A stretch of 64,000 nucleotides of DNA, from NCBI RefSeq assembly GCF_954871325.1, contig NC_088776.1, positions 32,846,508-32,910,507 of the forward strand, read 5' to 3'. This document shows, piece by piece, positions 10,841 to 20,935 of this stretch; positions within the stretch are counted from its first letter, which is position 1, and each line of letters opens with the position of its first letter. The notes under the pieces are model-generated. The model was not told the origin of the DNA, made no database searches, and was given only the letters and a program-made list of their open reading frames with translations. The translations under genes and the position numbers were made by a program. The DNA is from Gordionus sp. m RMFG-2023 (Eukaryota > Nematomorpha > Gordioida > Chordodea > Parachordodidae).

Positions 10841-11305
10841 AAAATTTGCATTATCAGCTATAAGGTTATCCAAATTATTAATAAAATAAGTAATGTATAT
10901 TTTTCACAGCGAATATATACGCTTTTAAAAAATGTAAATTTAATTTAACATTTTATAATTTCAATGCAAAATATACTATAATTCATTTTATTCTAATATT
11001 TTATATAATAACTCTATTTACAATACATGTTTTTAATTAATTAAAAGGTAATATAGGTGTAGAATCAAGCTAAATATACCTCTTTAAAATTACTCGTCTT
11101 ATATTTTTTACAATATTTTAGATCTTTTTTATAGAAATATTAATATGTTATCTCCAATCACATTAATACTATAGACTGCCGATTAATATATTTGAAGTTG
11201 CAAAAATTGAAGTGACTGCATTTTGTGTATGTATCTTACGAAAGAACCATATGATAATTTCATAAATTTCAGGTATATTTTTATTATGTTTATATTTATA
11301 ATATA

Positions 11306-13066
11306 CAGAGTTGTTAAAAGATCGACGATCCTGGATTCGATCGCAAATTTGTCAATTTTACGAGATTTATGATTCTGACTTAAATTGAGGATCGAGATCG
11401 AGATCATTTTGTTTAAAATTCGATCACGATCTTTTCAAAAATTAATTTTTTACTTAAAAAGCAATAAATAAATTAAAAATTTTGAAAATTATAAAATATT
11501 ATTTTTTTAAAAAAATATCTATCTTCATATTTTATCAACTTCCATTCCACCATTTATTTTATAGATATATTTATTCATTTCCTAAATTTTACGAGATTTC
11601 GAGCTCTTACAAGTTATTTAATATAAATTTATAATAATATATTAATATTTATTTTGTTAGGTAAATGTAAATGTCCATTATAGATTAAGAAGATTCTATT
11701 GATTCTACTATTGATGTAATAGCAGATATAAGTGAGAATGAGAATCTTTTACCATTTTTGAAATTACGTAAGTATTTTACTTTATGTGAAATGGATGAAA
11801 GCAACTCTTATAATATGATCAGCACCACCTGAGTTGAGCAGGTCCTACAGAAATAGAATCTAGATACAGATTCTTTATAAAAAAAAATTTTTTTATGCAA
11901 TTATTTTATATTATCAGATATCTGCAAATTATATTAAAAAATTGCAAAGATCTGGCAAATTTAGTAAAATATTTTTAACAGGCCAGTTCTACTAAACCTC
12001 TGATATCTAGTAAAATATTAATGGGCCTTTAAAGACATTAAAAATTTATTAGATAATTTGAATTTTAAGCTAATATTTTGATTTATTCTTTGTAAATAAA
12101 TTACAATGTTAATTTCTTTGTATATTAAGTATTAAGTTTACATTTAATCAATATTTATGATATGACCCAAATATGAAAAATTCCATACAGATGATGTGCC
12201 AGATATGACTGTAAAATTTAAAAGGGTAAAGTTTTGCAGATACTTGATTTGATTTATATGAATAAAATGAACCTTTATTTAATAATAAATTAATTATCAT
12301 TTCATAATATAGATTTCCTTCACTGTATGATGACAGTAACATTTTGGCAGCCATGATTCACCCTAAATTTAAACTTAATTGGCCTTATATTAATCTGCCA
12401 TAAAATATGATGGTAAAAGAAAGATTAGTTGCCCATTTGGAAAATATGCAGGAACAACCATATGCGGATACCTCAAATGAATGTATGGATGACATTGATG
12501 CTTTTTTTGGGAAAAATACTGTACAAAATGCTTGTTCCGTTAAAAAAATTTTTTATTCAAATGATGATTCCATGAATATTTTTAATACTTATATTAATTT
12601 AAAAAAAATATATTTATTGAATATAATACACCTTTGCCATCAAGCGCTCCTGTGGAGCGCTTGTTTAGTAAAGCTAAACATGTTCTAAATGAAAGACGCG
12701 GATGTTTAAATGATGATAATTTTAAAAAAATTTTATTATTAAAAGCTAATTTTAATTATAAATAAATATATTATAATTGTTATATTTATTATTCAATTAC
12801 AATAAATTTCTACCATATTTAATTTATTTTTATATTAGTAATTTTGCATCGGTTATATTATATTATTATTCAATTACAATAAATTTATAACATATATTAG
12901 TTAATTTTGCATCGGTCAGAAATTTCCTTCAGAAATTTAAATAGAAAAAAAAATCGTAATCGCGATCTTTTTTTTAAAAAAGGTGGATCCTGGATTTCGA
13001 TTCTCTTTTTTTGAAAAGATCGTGATCGGGATTCGATCGTTTTAAAAAGATCGGTTAACAAGCCTG
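11306..13066 (+). mobile_element. hAT-superfamily element with GATCG subterminal repeats
   Basis: A 1761-bp element. Left end CAGAGTTGTTAAAAGATCG, right end (inverted) CGATCTTTTTAAAACG-type sequence finishing GGTTAACAAGCCTG. Repeated GATCG/CGATC words fill 11319-11435 and 12955-13050. Flanks ATAATATA (11298-11305) and ATAATATG (13067-13074) agree at 7 of 8 bases. The equivalent point in the right arm (about 19600) has no insertion. A broken hAT transposase lies inside (12325-12762). Confidence 0.87.
12325..12762 (+). pseudogene. hAT transposase C-terminal relic
   Basis: Reading from about 12325: YDDSNILAAMIHPKFKLNW, a stop, then a frame with ERLVAHLENMQEQPYAD. After a frameshift near 12640 comes TPLPSSAPVERLFSKAKH and RRGCLNDDNF, then LLLKAN. 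That is the same C-terminal hAT signature as at 2161-2526, and the AAMIHPKFKLNW block is the segment that precedes it in this family. Upstream catalytic parts are missing. Confidence 0.7.
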
Positions 13067-13074
13067 ATAATATG

Positions 13075-13323
13075 ATTTGCCTAACTTTGATCGTAAAGTC
13101 ATTTGATCGTAAATTTTGTCCATTTTTTTCTGATTGGTCTATTTAATCGCGGTAAATTAAAATCATTTATAACCCTAACCCCAACCCTAACCTTAACCCT
13201 AACCCTAACCCTTACCCTAACCCTAAACCTAACCTATAAATTAAAAAATCGTCCATTTTGACCTGAAATGGACAATGGTACCATTTTACGATCAAAATAA
13301 TACGATCAAAGGAGGCCCTCCCG
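13075..13323. mobile_element. MITE carrying telomere-like repeats
   Basis: Inner ends are imperfect inverted repeats: GCCTAACTTTGATCGTA on the left, and on the right TACGATCAAAGGAGGC. ATAATAT precedes (13067) and follows (13324) the segment, suggesting an 8-bp duplication that overlaps the one used by the hAT element just upstream. The right arm lacks this segment. In the middle is a CCCTAA array (13170-13235). Boundaries are less certain than for the other MITEs. Confidence 0.6.
13170..13235. repeat. Interstitial telomere-type array (CCCTAA)n
   Basis: About 11 imperfect units of CCCTAA with variants CCCCAA, CCTTAA, CCCTTA and CCTAAA. It is the animal-type TTAGGG telomere repeat on the minus strand. 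It lies inside a MITE, not at a chromosome end. Confidence 0.9.
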
Positions 13324-13514
13324 ATAATATATATATAAACACCTATTTATTATTTACCTTATATATTATAGTATATATGAATCAAATAAAGATCACTACT
13401 GAATATTTTACTTGAAATATTTCTGCTCTTTATTAACATTTGCAATTTATTATTTAATAATGAATATCTTTTATAAGAATTCAATTTAATATTTTTTAAT
13501 TACTAAAAGATTTA

Positions 13515-13816
13515 AAATGGTAGTATATTGCTGAGGAAGCAAAATTTCCTTTCATAAGTATGATATCTCAAATTAATTATTCTATTGTAAAAATTATTTA
13601 TGGGATTTCCTATGAAAGATAAAATATTATTACAAAAGTGAACCCATGCTGTGAAGAGAGAGAACTTTAATGTAACAAAATATAGTAAATTATGTTCAAA
13701 GCATTTTACACCAGATTCATTTATTCCATCTGTTACAAATCATGTTCAATTAAGAGAGGGAGCAATACCATCAATTTTTAATTTTCCAAAGTATCTTCTA
13801 AAAGTAACAAAATAAT
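13515..13816 (+). pseudogene. THAP-domain relic, left arm
   Basis: Frames give MVVYC, a stop, GSKISFHK, then after AT-rich sequence a WTHAVKREN-like block, CSKHFTPDSFIPSV and LREGAIPSIFNFP. These are the hallmarks of the THAP zinc finger: a CxxC start, an invariant tryptophan, CxxH, and the AVPSIF-type C-terminal box. A tryptophan codon is mutated to a stop (tga) here but kept (tgg) in the right-arm copy. THAP fingers bind DNA in P-element-like transposases and their domesticated descendants. It probably formed the 5' part of the transposase continued at 13872-14504. Confidence 0.7.
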
Positions 13817-13871
13817 GTATAATAAATTATAACATGCAGGTTTCCTGGAAGCCAGATTAATTCAAAAATAT

Positions 13872-14504
13872 ATGAATAATTTTTTTATAGAAATCAATCA
13901 AGCCAAGAGGGGATCAAAAAAATTAGCCATGCCTATTGTAAGCCTTGGAACATCAAGCATTTTAAGCCCTGTATATGAATATCCTATAATTAGCAAGACT
14001 ATTGAGACTGAACATAATTATTTTGAAAGTTTTGACACAATAAAAAAGAGGTCTATTATTAAAAATAGATTTACAAGAAAGATACAAAAAAAATTAAATT
14101 TGGCAAAAAAAAAATTAATGAGAAAAAATAGAGAAATATTATGTTTAAAGTCTGTAATTAAATCATTGAAAGATAAAGACTTGATACATGGTGAAGGGCA
14201 TGATGTTGTCGAAGGATTATTTACAGGTCTCCCTCTTACATTTGTTAAAACTCAACTTGCCAGTGGTGGAGTCAAAAATCCAAAGAAAATTAAATATGAA
14301 ACAAATTTCAAACAATTTGCTTCAACTTTATATTTTTACTCTCCAAAGGCTTATCGTTTTTTAAAGAGCCATTTTTGTATGCCATCTGAATCAACTTTAA
14401 GAAACTGGAGTTGCAATACAAAGATAGATGAAATAACCAAAAGACATGCTGTTAAAAAAATAGAATGCCATATTGTCAAAAATATTAGGCACAAATATCC
14501 TTAG
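13872..14504 (+). CDS. THAP9/P-element-like transposase fragment
   Basis: A 210-codon open frame. After a basic, coiled-coil-like stretch (residues about 60-105, rich in Lys/Arg/Leu) comes a block typical of THAP9 and P-element-like transposases: KQFASTLYFYSPKAYRFL near residues 150-167, followed by MPSESTLRNWSC. In known family members this block (HFYSPKAYxxVR...LPxPxxLRxW) lies between the leucine-zipper region and the RNase H-like core. A THAP zinc finger is found just upstream (13515-13816). The frame ends at a stop at 14505 and I see no catalytic core after it, so the gene is truncated. Its start may be a splice site rather than the ATG. Confidence 0.7.
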   Translation: MNNFFIEINQAKRGSKKLAMPIVSLGTSSILSPVYEYPIISKTIETEHNYFESFDTIKKRSIIKNRFTRKIQKKLNLAKKKLMRKNREILCLKSVIKSLKDKDLIHGEGHDVVEGLFTGLPLTFVKTQLASGGVKNPKKIKYETNFKQFASTLYFYSPKAYRFLKSHFCMPSESTLRNWSCNTKIDEITKRHAVKKIECHIVKNIRHKYP

Positions 14505-15922
14505 TGACATGCAAGATCATATGTTTGATCAAGAGGCAGGGTTAAATCTTTATCAAATTATAATAAGACTTATAATAAAAAGGTATATATAATATTTACT
14601 GGATTTTAATTAAAATTTATTTTCAGATACCTGCACATAATAATGCATCATTTTGGTAATAAAGTAAATCAAAAATTACAATTAAATATCAGGCAAAAAC
14701 TAAACAAGGCTGTACTTTTTCAAGGGCAATAAACCAAGTAATATAAAAATATGTTATTTAACTTAAATATTTATAGGTGAAGAACAAATTATCTGAAAAT
14801 TTCTAATGACTTTATTGGTTATAATAAATTATTATTAGACATAAATATAACATATATATTATTTGTATTTATTATTGATTTATAAGATTAATATTTTTTC
14901 GCGATACATATTAATTATATTATTATTTTATTTGATATAAATATAACATAATATATATTATTTGTATTTTTCATGATATATATTTACATTATTGATTTTT
15001 ATACTTTAGTGAATAAAATTTAAATAAAGAAATATATTTAGAAATTGATAGTTTATATTTATTAAGGAATAACATAATTATAAGCAAAAATAAAATGAAA
15101 TAAGTTATTTAAAAAGGTCAAATTAATTATTCTAAATTATATGTTGTATATTTTCATTTCATTTAACAGCGTATATATATAAAAAAAATATAAATTGAAT
15201 ATAAAAAAGTTAATCGAATATATTAAACAAAAAATAAACACGATTAATTTAACAAAAATAAAAGATAAGGCATTCAAATATTTAAATTAAAATTAAAGTT
15301 AATCATCTTTAACATTCTCTTCTACAAAGTACTAAGTTTCTTCTCGGTTAGCGCATAAGTCTCAAATGTTCTCGTTGGCTTGATTCTATCACGAGGTTTG
15401 ATAAAATCGTTTATTAGAGTTGCGTGAGTTCACACGTTTTCGTTGGCTTGATTCTATCGTAGGCTTGATAAAATCGTTTAACATTATCGTTGGCTTGTCC
15501 CAATCGTTGGTTTGTTCAAATCGTTTTTGCACGTTGGTTTGTATGAACGTAAGCTTGATATCCTTATTGTAAGTTGTCCTGTCCTTATGAATCGTGAATC
15601 AGTTAGTACTCAGTAGTATTTATTATCAATTGTTATTAGAATCCGTAAGTTCAGAATAATGAGAAATAATTGTTCATCAAATTGGATATAAGAATAAATG
15701 AAGAATGATAAATCAATAAGATTGTTAAATAATATTTTCAATGTTTTAATTTTTGCGTTTTATTATAAGCGTTTTAATATTTTTTGCGTTTTATATAAGC
15801 GTTTTAGTATAAACTATTATTTTTAATTTATATTTATTAATTTAAATCCATGAGGTTAAAATATGCAAATAAGATATTATGCACACTTCCCTCTTAAAGA
15901 ACTTTTAAATTTAAAACCCTTA
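14505..15922. other. AT-rich spacer with short direct repeats
   Basis: No gene seen. A segment at 14994-15093 recurs in the same orientation at 18879-18980 (shared blocks 'aataaagaaatatatttaga' and 'aggaataacataattataag'). Between 15340 and 15550 the words CGTTGGCTTGATTCTATC, GATAAAATCGTTTA and CGTTGGTTTGT repeat irregularly. Confidence 0.5.
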
Positions 15923-16027
15923 TAGTGCGTACAAATTGTGCGTTGCAACGCAGCGTTTTAAAACGCATATAAAAAAACGTAAACGCAGCCATGTATAAAT
16001 TGATGCGTTAACTTTTATTTTTTCAAT

Positions 16028-16375
16028 ATGAAACATTTAAATTTAAAACAAAAAAAATTACTTGCTTTGTATTTACTACAAAGAAATAAAGGAAGGAAGA
16101 AGAGCAAGACATTCAAAATATTTGTTAAAAGAAATCTTTTTTCAGAATATATTAATATTAAAGGCGATTTAACACATTCGCAATTTTATAACTATACAAG
16201 AATGAGAAGATCAACATTTTCTTATATACTGGAGCTCATATACGAGGACAGGTAAAATAGTCAAAAAATTTGACATTCTAAGTAAGCCAATAGAAATAGG
16301 ACTACCTAGCATAGAGATAGTGATAAAGGCTATTTGCATCTTACATAACATCATACAAAGAAGGATCAGCTTCCA
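16028..16375 (+). pseudogene. HARBI1-like transposase with internal deletion
   Basis: The N-terminal part (16028-16255, 75 codons) includes SQFYNYTRMRRSTFSYILEL, which corresponds to the 'FxxYFRMSxxTFxxLLxLI' box of Harbinger nucleases. After a break, 16262-16375 reads FDILSKPIEIGLPSIEIVIK followed by AICILHNIIQR. This corresponds to the C-terminal 'FRxxxxPIxxxPxxxxxIVxAxCxLHNxL' box. The 200 or so residues that carry the DDE catalytic triad are missing between them. Confidence 0.7.
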
Positions 16376-16589
16376 TTGATGATATAGGTAATACTAATAT
16401 TTAAATTTAAATAAATATATAAAAATCATATTTATATATATTTAATTATATTATCATCAATACAGATCCTACATTGGCTAACCTTACAACAAGACCATTT
16501 TTGGCAAGCAGGGAAAACAACTAAAGCTCACAGGAATCTAAAATCATTAGGGATAAATTTAAAAATTTTATAAATTCTTAAATTTTTAT

Positions 16590-16770
16590 ATTATAATAAA
16601 TTTATTTATATTACTATTATAATAAATTTATTTATATTACTATTATAATAAATTTATTTATATTACTATTATAATAAATTTATTTATATTACTATTATAA
16701 TAATTTTATTTATATTACTATTATAATAAATTTATTTATATTACTATTATAATAAATTTATTAATATTAA
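16590..16770. repeat. 26-bp AT-rich tandem repeat
   Basis: About seven near-perfect units of ATTATAATAAATTTATTTAT plus ATTACT. It lies within the Harbinger element. Confidence 0.9.
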
Positions 16771-17091
16771 ATAAAATTTGAATAAAGTATTGATCATGAA
16801 ATAATTTTAAGTTTAGTTATATATGTAAGCTTAGTGTTAATTGTAATAGATTAAATGAAGTGGGATCCAAAGTTGAGGATTAATAATGGGGATGAAGGTT
16901 GTAGACTAGATTTATATATATATTAAACTTAACAATGCAAATATTTTAAATTGCCCTCAATCATAAGAGTGAAAAACTTTAGCCAGTATAAATAATTACA
17001 AATATTAATCATGTTTTGCTATATATTTATGCAATCTTATTTATATTTTTAAAATTACATTTTAGGAAGAAGTTAACACATGATTATCCAC

Positions 17092-17215
17092 TAATTATAT
17101 AAAAATTTTATTAATAACAATATATCAAAAATTAACACATAAACTACTAATTATATAAAAATTTTATTAATAACAATATATCAAAAATTAACAATAAAAC
17201 AAATATAAAAATTAT
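17092..17215. repeat. Direct duplication of about 60 bp
   Basis: The block 'actaattatataaaaatttt' ... 'atatcaaaaattaaca' occurs twice in tandem (about 17092-17145 and 17150-17210). Confidence 0.85.
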
Positions 17216-17529
17216 ATAATAGTATTAAAAGTTTCTGTTGGTTGTGTTCTATTGATCTTGATTATTTGCATTAGTTTTAAAACCTGTTTTAAAAAAAAAT
17301 CTTCATCGGAATTGTAGCCTTCCATTGTATCAACTAGGCTATCCAAAAAGAGTCTATATAAAAGATAAATAAATTATAGATAAGAATTACTGGATGCTAG
17401 ATGACTTTTTTTCCAATACATTCATCAGAATTTGCAAATCATTTTTTGGCAGGTTTCCTTGTTGGAGGAGGGGATTCCTGAAAGTTACTGACAGTAAGTC
17501 TGTCAGCAACAGTGGATTGCATGAAATTA

Positions 17530-17942
17530 ATATATTTCTTATACTTGTATTCATGCACCCCTCCTCTAGATCCGGATAGACTGTCTAATTTTTCTTTGCT
17601 CAGTTGATTCTTGATCTTAAACGCTTTTTTAAGTAGTTAACACTACAGTCATAATCAGGATATTCTTCTGATAATCTAAAAATAAAATTATTAATAATAT
17701 AATATATTATTTAACTTAATTCCTATGATGGAAAGATGTTCCATCACAACGAATGTCTTCTTGTGATCAGGATGCGCCTGATTCCATATAATCTCTTCTG
17801 GTTCCAACATTTCTGCAAACCTCATTGTGATTTGGTCATTCCATGATCTAACATAATTAATATATGATGATTTAAAGATAATTATACTTACATTTTTGCT
17901 GGTGAATTCATTTCTCCACTTCAAAAAAATTTGAAAACGCAA
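17530..17942 (-). pseudogene. Harbinger-associated Myb/SANT-like protein remnant
   Basis: On the minus strand, 17942-17691 encodes a segment with WRNEFTSKN, then WNDQITMRFAEMLEPEEIIW. After an intron-like gap, 17680-17590 reads FRLSEEYPDYDCSVNYLKK. PIF/Harbinger elements carry a second gene for a Myb/SANT-like protein that helps the transposase enter the nucleus and bind the ends. The tryptophan-rich helices and the position inside this element fit that role. The gene runs opposite to the transposase, as in many family members. The frame is not intact. Confidence 0.6.
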
Positions 17943-18035
17943 GCAGGTTTACGTTTTGAAAAAAATAATTTAAATGAAAAACGGAAATGTGTTCAATTTG
18001 AACGAATACATTTAAAATGCATTGCTTGCGTACTA

Positions 18036-18850
18036 TTATTCTTCACATAATAATTTTTATCATAATTTTTCTTCAAATAACTTTTAATAAATAAATTAAG
18101 TCTTAAATTTTTAGAAATCAATGTCCTCTTCACTTTTATGAAGAGTTTTTTTAAATTCAATTGTTTAGTTTTGCTATAGCCGTCTGTTCTCATAATACTT
18201 TTAGGTTTTATAGTCTTTTCAACTTTATGTTATCTAGATCCTTTATCATTTTTTTATTAATTATAAGAGTTTTTTTAATTTTATAATTTAATATTTGTAT
18301 GATCAACTTCTTTAATCACTAATATTTCTTTATTAATTATGTAATTAATATCTTTTAATTTAAATATTTTAATCACATTTTGACATAGACTCGAAATTAT
18401 AGTTTTGTCTTTCTTTTTAATATTAGTATGATAAATTTGTTCATCCAGATTTACTACGTCAAATATTTGAAAATTTTTAAAATATCCAATTTTTTAATTT
18501 GTATTTTATCAAAAATTCTTTGATTTTTATTAAATTATTTCTCCATTCAAAAGCATCTTGTATATTAGAATCAGGTTCGAATAATTCCAATTCTTCTAGG
18601 TCGATTGGTTCTTCATCATTTAAATTATTTATTTTCCTAATTATATTATTACAAGAATTTTTATTATCATAATTATTCCTAGTGTTTTCATCGTTCCCTC
18701 TCTCAATTGAATATGACTTTTAACTAATGGAATAAATGAATCTGGTGTAAAATGCCTTGAAAATAATTAAATTTGAGTCATCTCTCTTCAAAGCATGGGT
18801 CCACATTACCATTTTCTTAAAATATATTAAATTTTATAAAAGATTTCAGA
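18036..18850 (-). pseudogene. Second, diverged THAP-transposase relic
   Basis: On the minus strand, around 18830-18690 a degraded THAP finger reads MWTHALKRDDSN ... FIPLVKSHIQLREGT. Further on, at 18660-18500, an acidic, open stretch (DEEPIDLEELELFEPDSN) is followed by Lys-rich sequence to about 18040. The Lys-rich part parallels the basic coiled coil at 13872-14504. Frameshifts are frequent. It is more diverged than the THAP copies in the two arms, and the Harbinger element abuts it. Confidence 0.5.
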
Positions 18851-19079
18851 TCAAATTATATTTAAATCAAACATTATTGATTATTATACTTAAGTGAATT
18901 AAATTTAAATAAAGAAATATATTTAGAAATGGATAGTTTATATTTATTAAGGAATAACATAATTATAAGCAAAAATAAAACATAAAAGACATAAGACATA
19001 AATTATAAAAATACAAAAGAAATCTAGAATTGATTTCTATAAAAAAAAATATTCATGTATTTTTGAATTAATCTGGCTT

Positions 19080-19400
19080 CTAGGAAACCTGCATGTTATA
19101 ATTTATTATTCATTATTTTGTTACTTTTAGAAGATGCTTTGGAAAATTAAAAATTGATGGTATTGCTACCTCTCTTAATTGAACATGATTTGTAACAGAT
19201 GGAATAAATGAATCTGGTGTAAAATGCTTTGAACACTATTTACTATATTTTGTTACATTGAAGTTCTCTCTCTTCACAGCATGGGTCCACTTTTGTAATA
19301 ATAATTTATCTTTCATAGGAAATCTGCCATAAATAATTTTTACAATAGAATAATATATTTGAGATATCACACTTATGAAAGAAAATTTTGCTTCCTCAGC
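19080..19400 (-). pseudogene. THAP-domain relic, right arm
   Basis: Minus-strand counterpart of 13515-13860. It reads MVVYC, stop, GSKIFFHKCDISN, then KVDPCC/WTHAVKREN in alternating frames, CSKHFTPDSF and IPSIFNFPKHLLKVTK. The stop after MVVYC is shared with the left arm. The tryptophan codon of the THAP core (tgg) survives here, but a TAG replaces the leucine before CSKHF. Confidence 0.65.
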
Positions 19401-19774
19401 AATATACTACCATTTTAAATCTTTTAGTAATTAAAAAATATTAAATTGAATTCTTATAAAAGATATTCATTATTAAATAATAAATTACAAATGTTAATAA
19501 AGAGCAGAAATATTTCAAGTAAAATATTCAGTAGTGACCTTTATTTGATTCATATATACTATAATATATAAGGTAGATAATAAATTGGTGTATTATAATA
19601 TATATATATATATTATAAATATAAACATAATAAAAATATACCTGAAATTTATGAAATTATCATATGCTTCTTTCGTAAAAGATACAAACACAAAATGGCC
19701 ACCAGTCACTTCAATTTTTGCAACTTCAAATTTGATTTTAGCATTACGATTGGCAGTCTATAGTATTAATGTCA

Positions 19775-20935
19775 TTGATTTATTAAAGTATAGAGTAATT
19801 ATATAACTGTCAAATACGTTTGTAAAAGTGGCATTTTATCTAATATTTTATAACCAATTTTATATAATAGAGGATTATAAACTATATGTCTACTTACTAC
19901 TTTTTATTAAGATATCTCTTATACTTATTAGGAACTTAGTATTATTTTTAGGAAGAGGGATGGTGATTAAATTTAAAAATGAATTATATAGTTGCTTAGT
20001 GATTTTAAACTCGGCTAGTTACAATTTTATATTTGTTAATTTTGAATTAATAAATGATTATATTTATATAATTTGAGTTCTATAATAATTTAAATAATAA
20101 AAGTCAATCATTCAACTGAAGTACTAAATTAATATTTAGTGAGTGATATTGATATGATATTCTATTTTTAACATAGAATTTGATTGCAAAGCTGACACAG
20201 TGAAGATATAATTTATATGTATTAATCTAATCTTATAATTTAAATAGTATTCATTTAATAAAAATTTAGATAGTCTTATTAATTTTTAAATAATAAAATT
20301 AAATCTATATATTTAATAGAATTATAAAAGAAATCATTCAGGGGGCAAACAAAAAGATTTATTTTTAGTTCAAATGATAATAAGGAGTTATTTTTTTAAA
20401 GAAAATTTTGCTTTATGGGGTTATTTAAATTTTTCAGGGAGCTCGAGCTTCTGCGCCCCCCCCCCCGGTGACGACACTGCTGCCTATACTACACTACATA
20501 GGTCAATTGTTTAAATATAAATTTAGACACAGTAAAGGCAAATCTACTAAATATCTGTATAAATAATAAGGTTTTTGAAAACTTCGTGCTATATGGGCAG
20601 CGTCTACATGGCAGAAAATTTGATGGAGACAAACCCCCTCCAAAATCTACCCATACCCACCTAAAAAAATCACGCGGCCTTCGGCCGTAAAATTTACAGA
20701 CCTACGATGTTATAGTGATTTTATTTAAAAAATCTTATAATAAGCCACCATTTATAACCTTACAACATAATTCTATTTATAATCTTTCAAGCCTATTTAG
20801 GGAAAAAAAATTGTAGGTGATAATCAACTCATATTTAAATAGTGCAATCTTTTCATAATTTGGTTGATATTCACTTTATTTTCATAAAATATATATAAGT
20901 GAATTAAATGAGATAACATATTTATATTTCTATAG
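19775..20935. other. Arm-specific 1.1-kb stretch
   Basis: Present between two blocks that are adjacent in the left arm (left-arm join near 11160), so either inserted here or deleted there. It is AT-rich with no supported gene. At 20338-20479 it holds what looks like the right end of a MITE: GAGCTCGAGCTTCTGC, a run of C, then GGTGACGACACTG. A G/C-rich block at 20590-20690 includes GCGGCCTTCGGCCG. Confidence 0.5.

Larger units (their letters stand above)
5938..10900 (+). pseudogene. ZMYM1/TTF-type hAT transposase relic, copy A
   Basis: A multi-part dead transposase. Exon-like blocks: 5938-6213 (starts MPSNRTLFKVKCDYIN by comparison with copy B; an early stop here); 7267-7345; 7401-7590 (a stop in LGP*QPCTNKFQ); 7647-8177 (TTF zinc-finger domain); 8156-8640 (catalytic region); 8818-9079; and 9722-9960 (hAT dimerisation). 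TTF-type zinc fingers followed by a hAT RNase H-like core are typical of ZMYM1-like proteins and their transposon ancestors, which act in the nucleus on DNA. Several lesions (the LGP stop, the frameshift at 8160) also occur in copy B, so the gene was already dead when the region duplicated. Copy A has a private 35-bp tandem duplication at 8482-8548 and a MITE at 9973-10832. Confidence 0.75.
5451..13900 (+). repeat. Left arm of a 25-kb inverted duplication
   Basis: From ACAGCTTCTA at 5451 inward, this arm matches the reverse complement of 30684 back to about 19030. Landmarks in order are the G-rich subterminal array (5470-5595 with 30540-30670), the transposase first exon (5938 with 30183), the TTF zinc-finger exon (7647 with 28113), the dimerisation exon (9722-9916 with 21500-21270), a conserved block at 11041-11300 (with 21030-20935 and 19760-19600), and a THAP exon (13515-13860 with 19400-19080). 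Later insertions interrupt this arm at 9973-10832, 11306-13066 and 13075-13323. Similarity ends near 13900, at 'gaaatcaat'. Confidence 0.8.
15923..18035. mobile_element. PIF/Harbinger element
   Basis: The ends TAGTGCGTA and, inverted, TGCGTACTA (agreeing as TAGTRCGYA) are flanked by the trinucleotide TTA on both sides (15920-15922 and 18036-18038), the duplication length of PIF/Harbinger. Inside are remnants of both proteins this superfamily encodes: a HARBI1-like transposase on the plus strand (16028-16375) and a Myb/SANT-like protein on the minus strand (17942-17530). The transposase has lost its central catalytic part, so the element is inactive. It lies between the two arms of the 25-kb inverted duplication. 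Confidence 0.8.

Noticed and set aside
17394-17579. Plus-strand frame of 61 codons
   Set aside because: Antisense to the Myb/SANT-like remnant of the Harbinger element.
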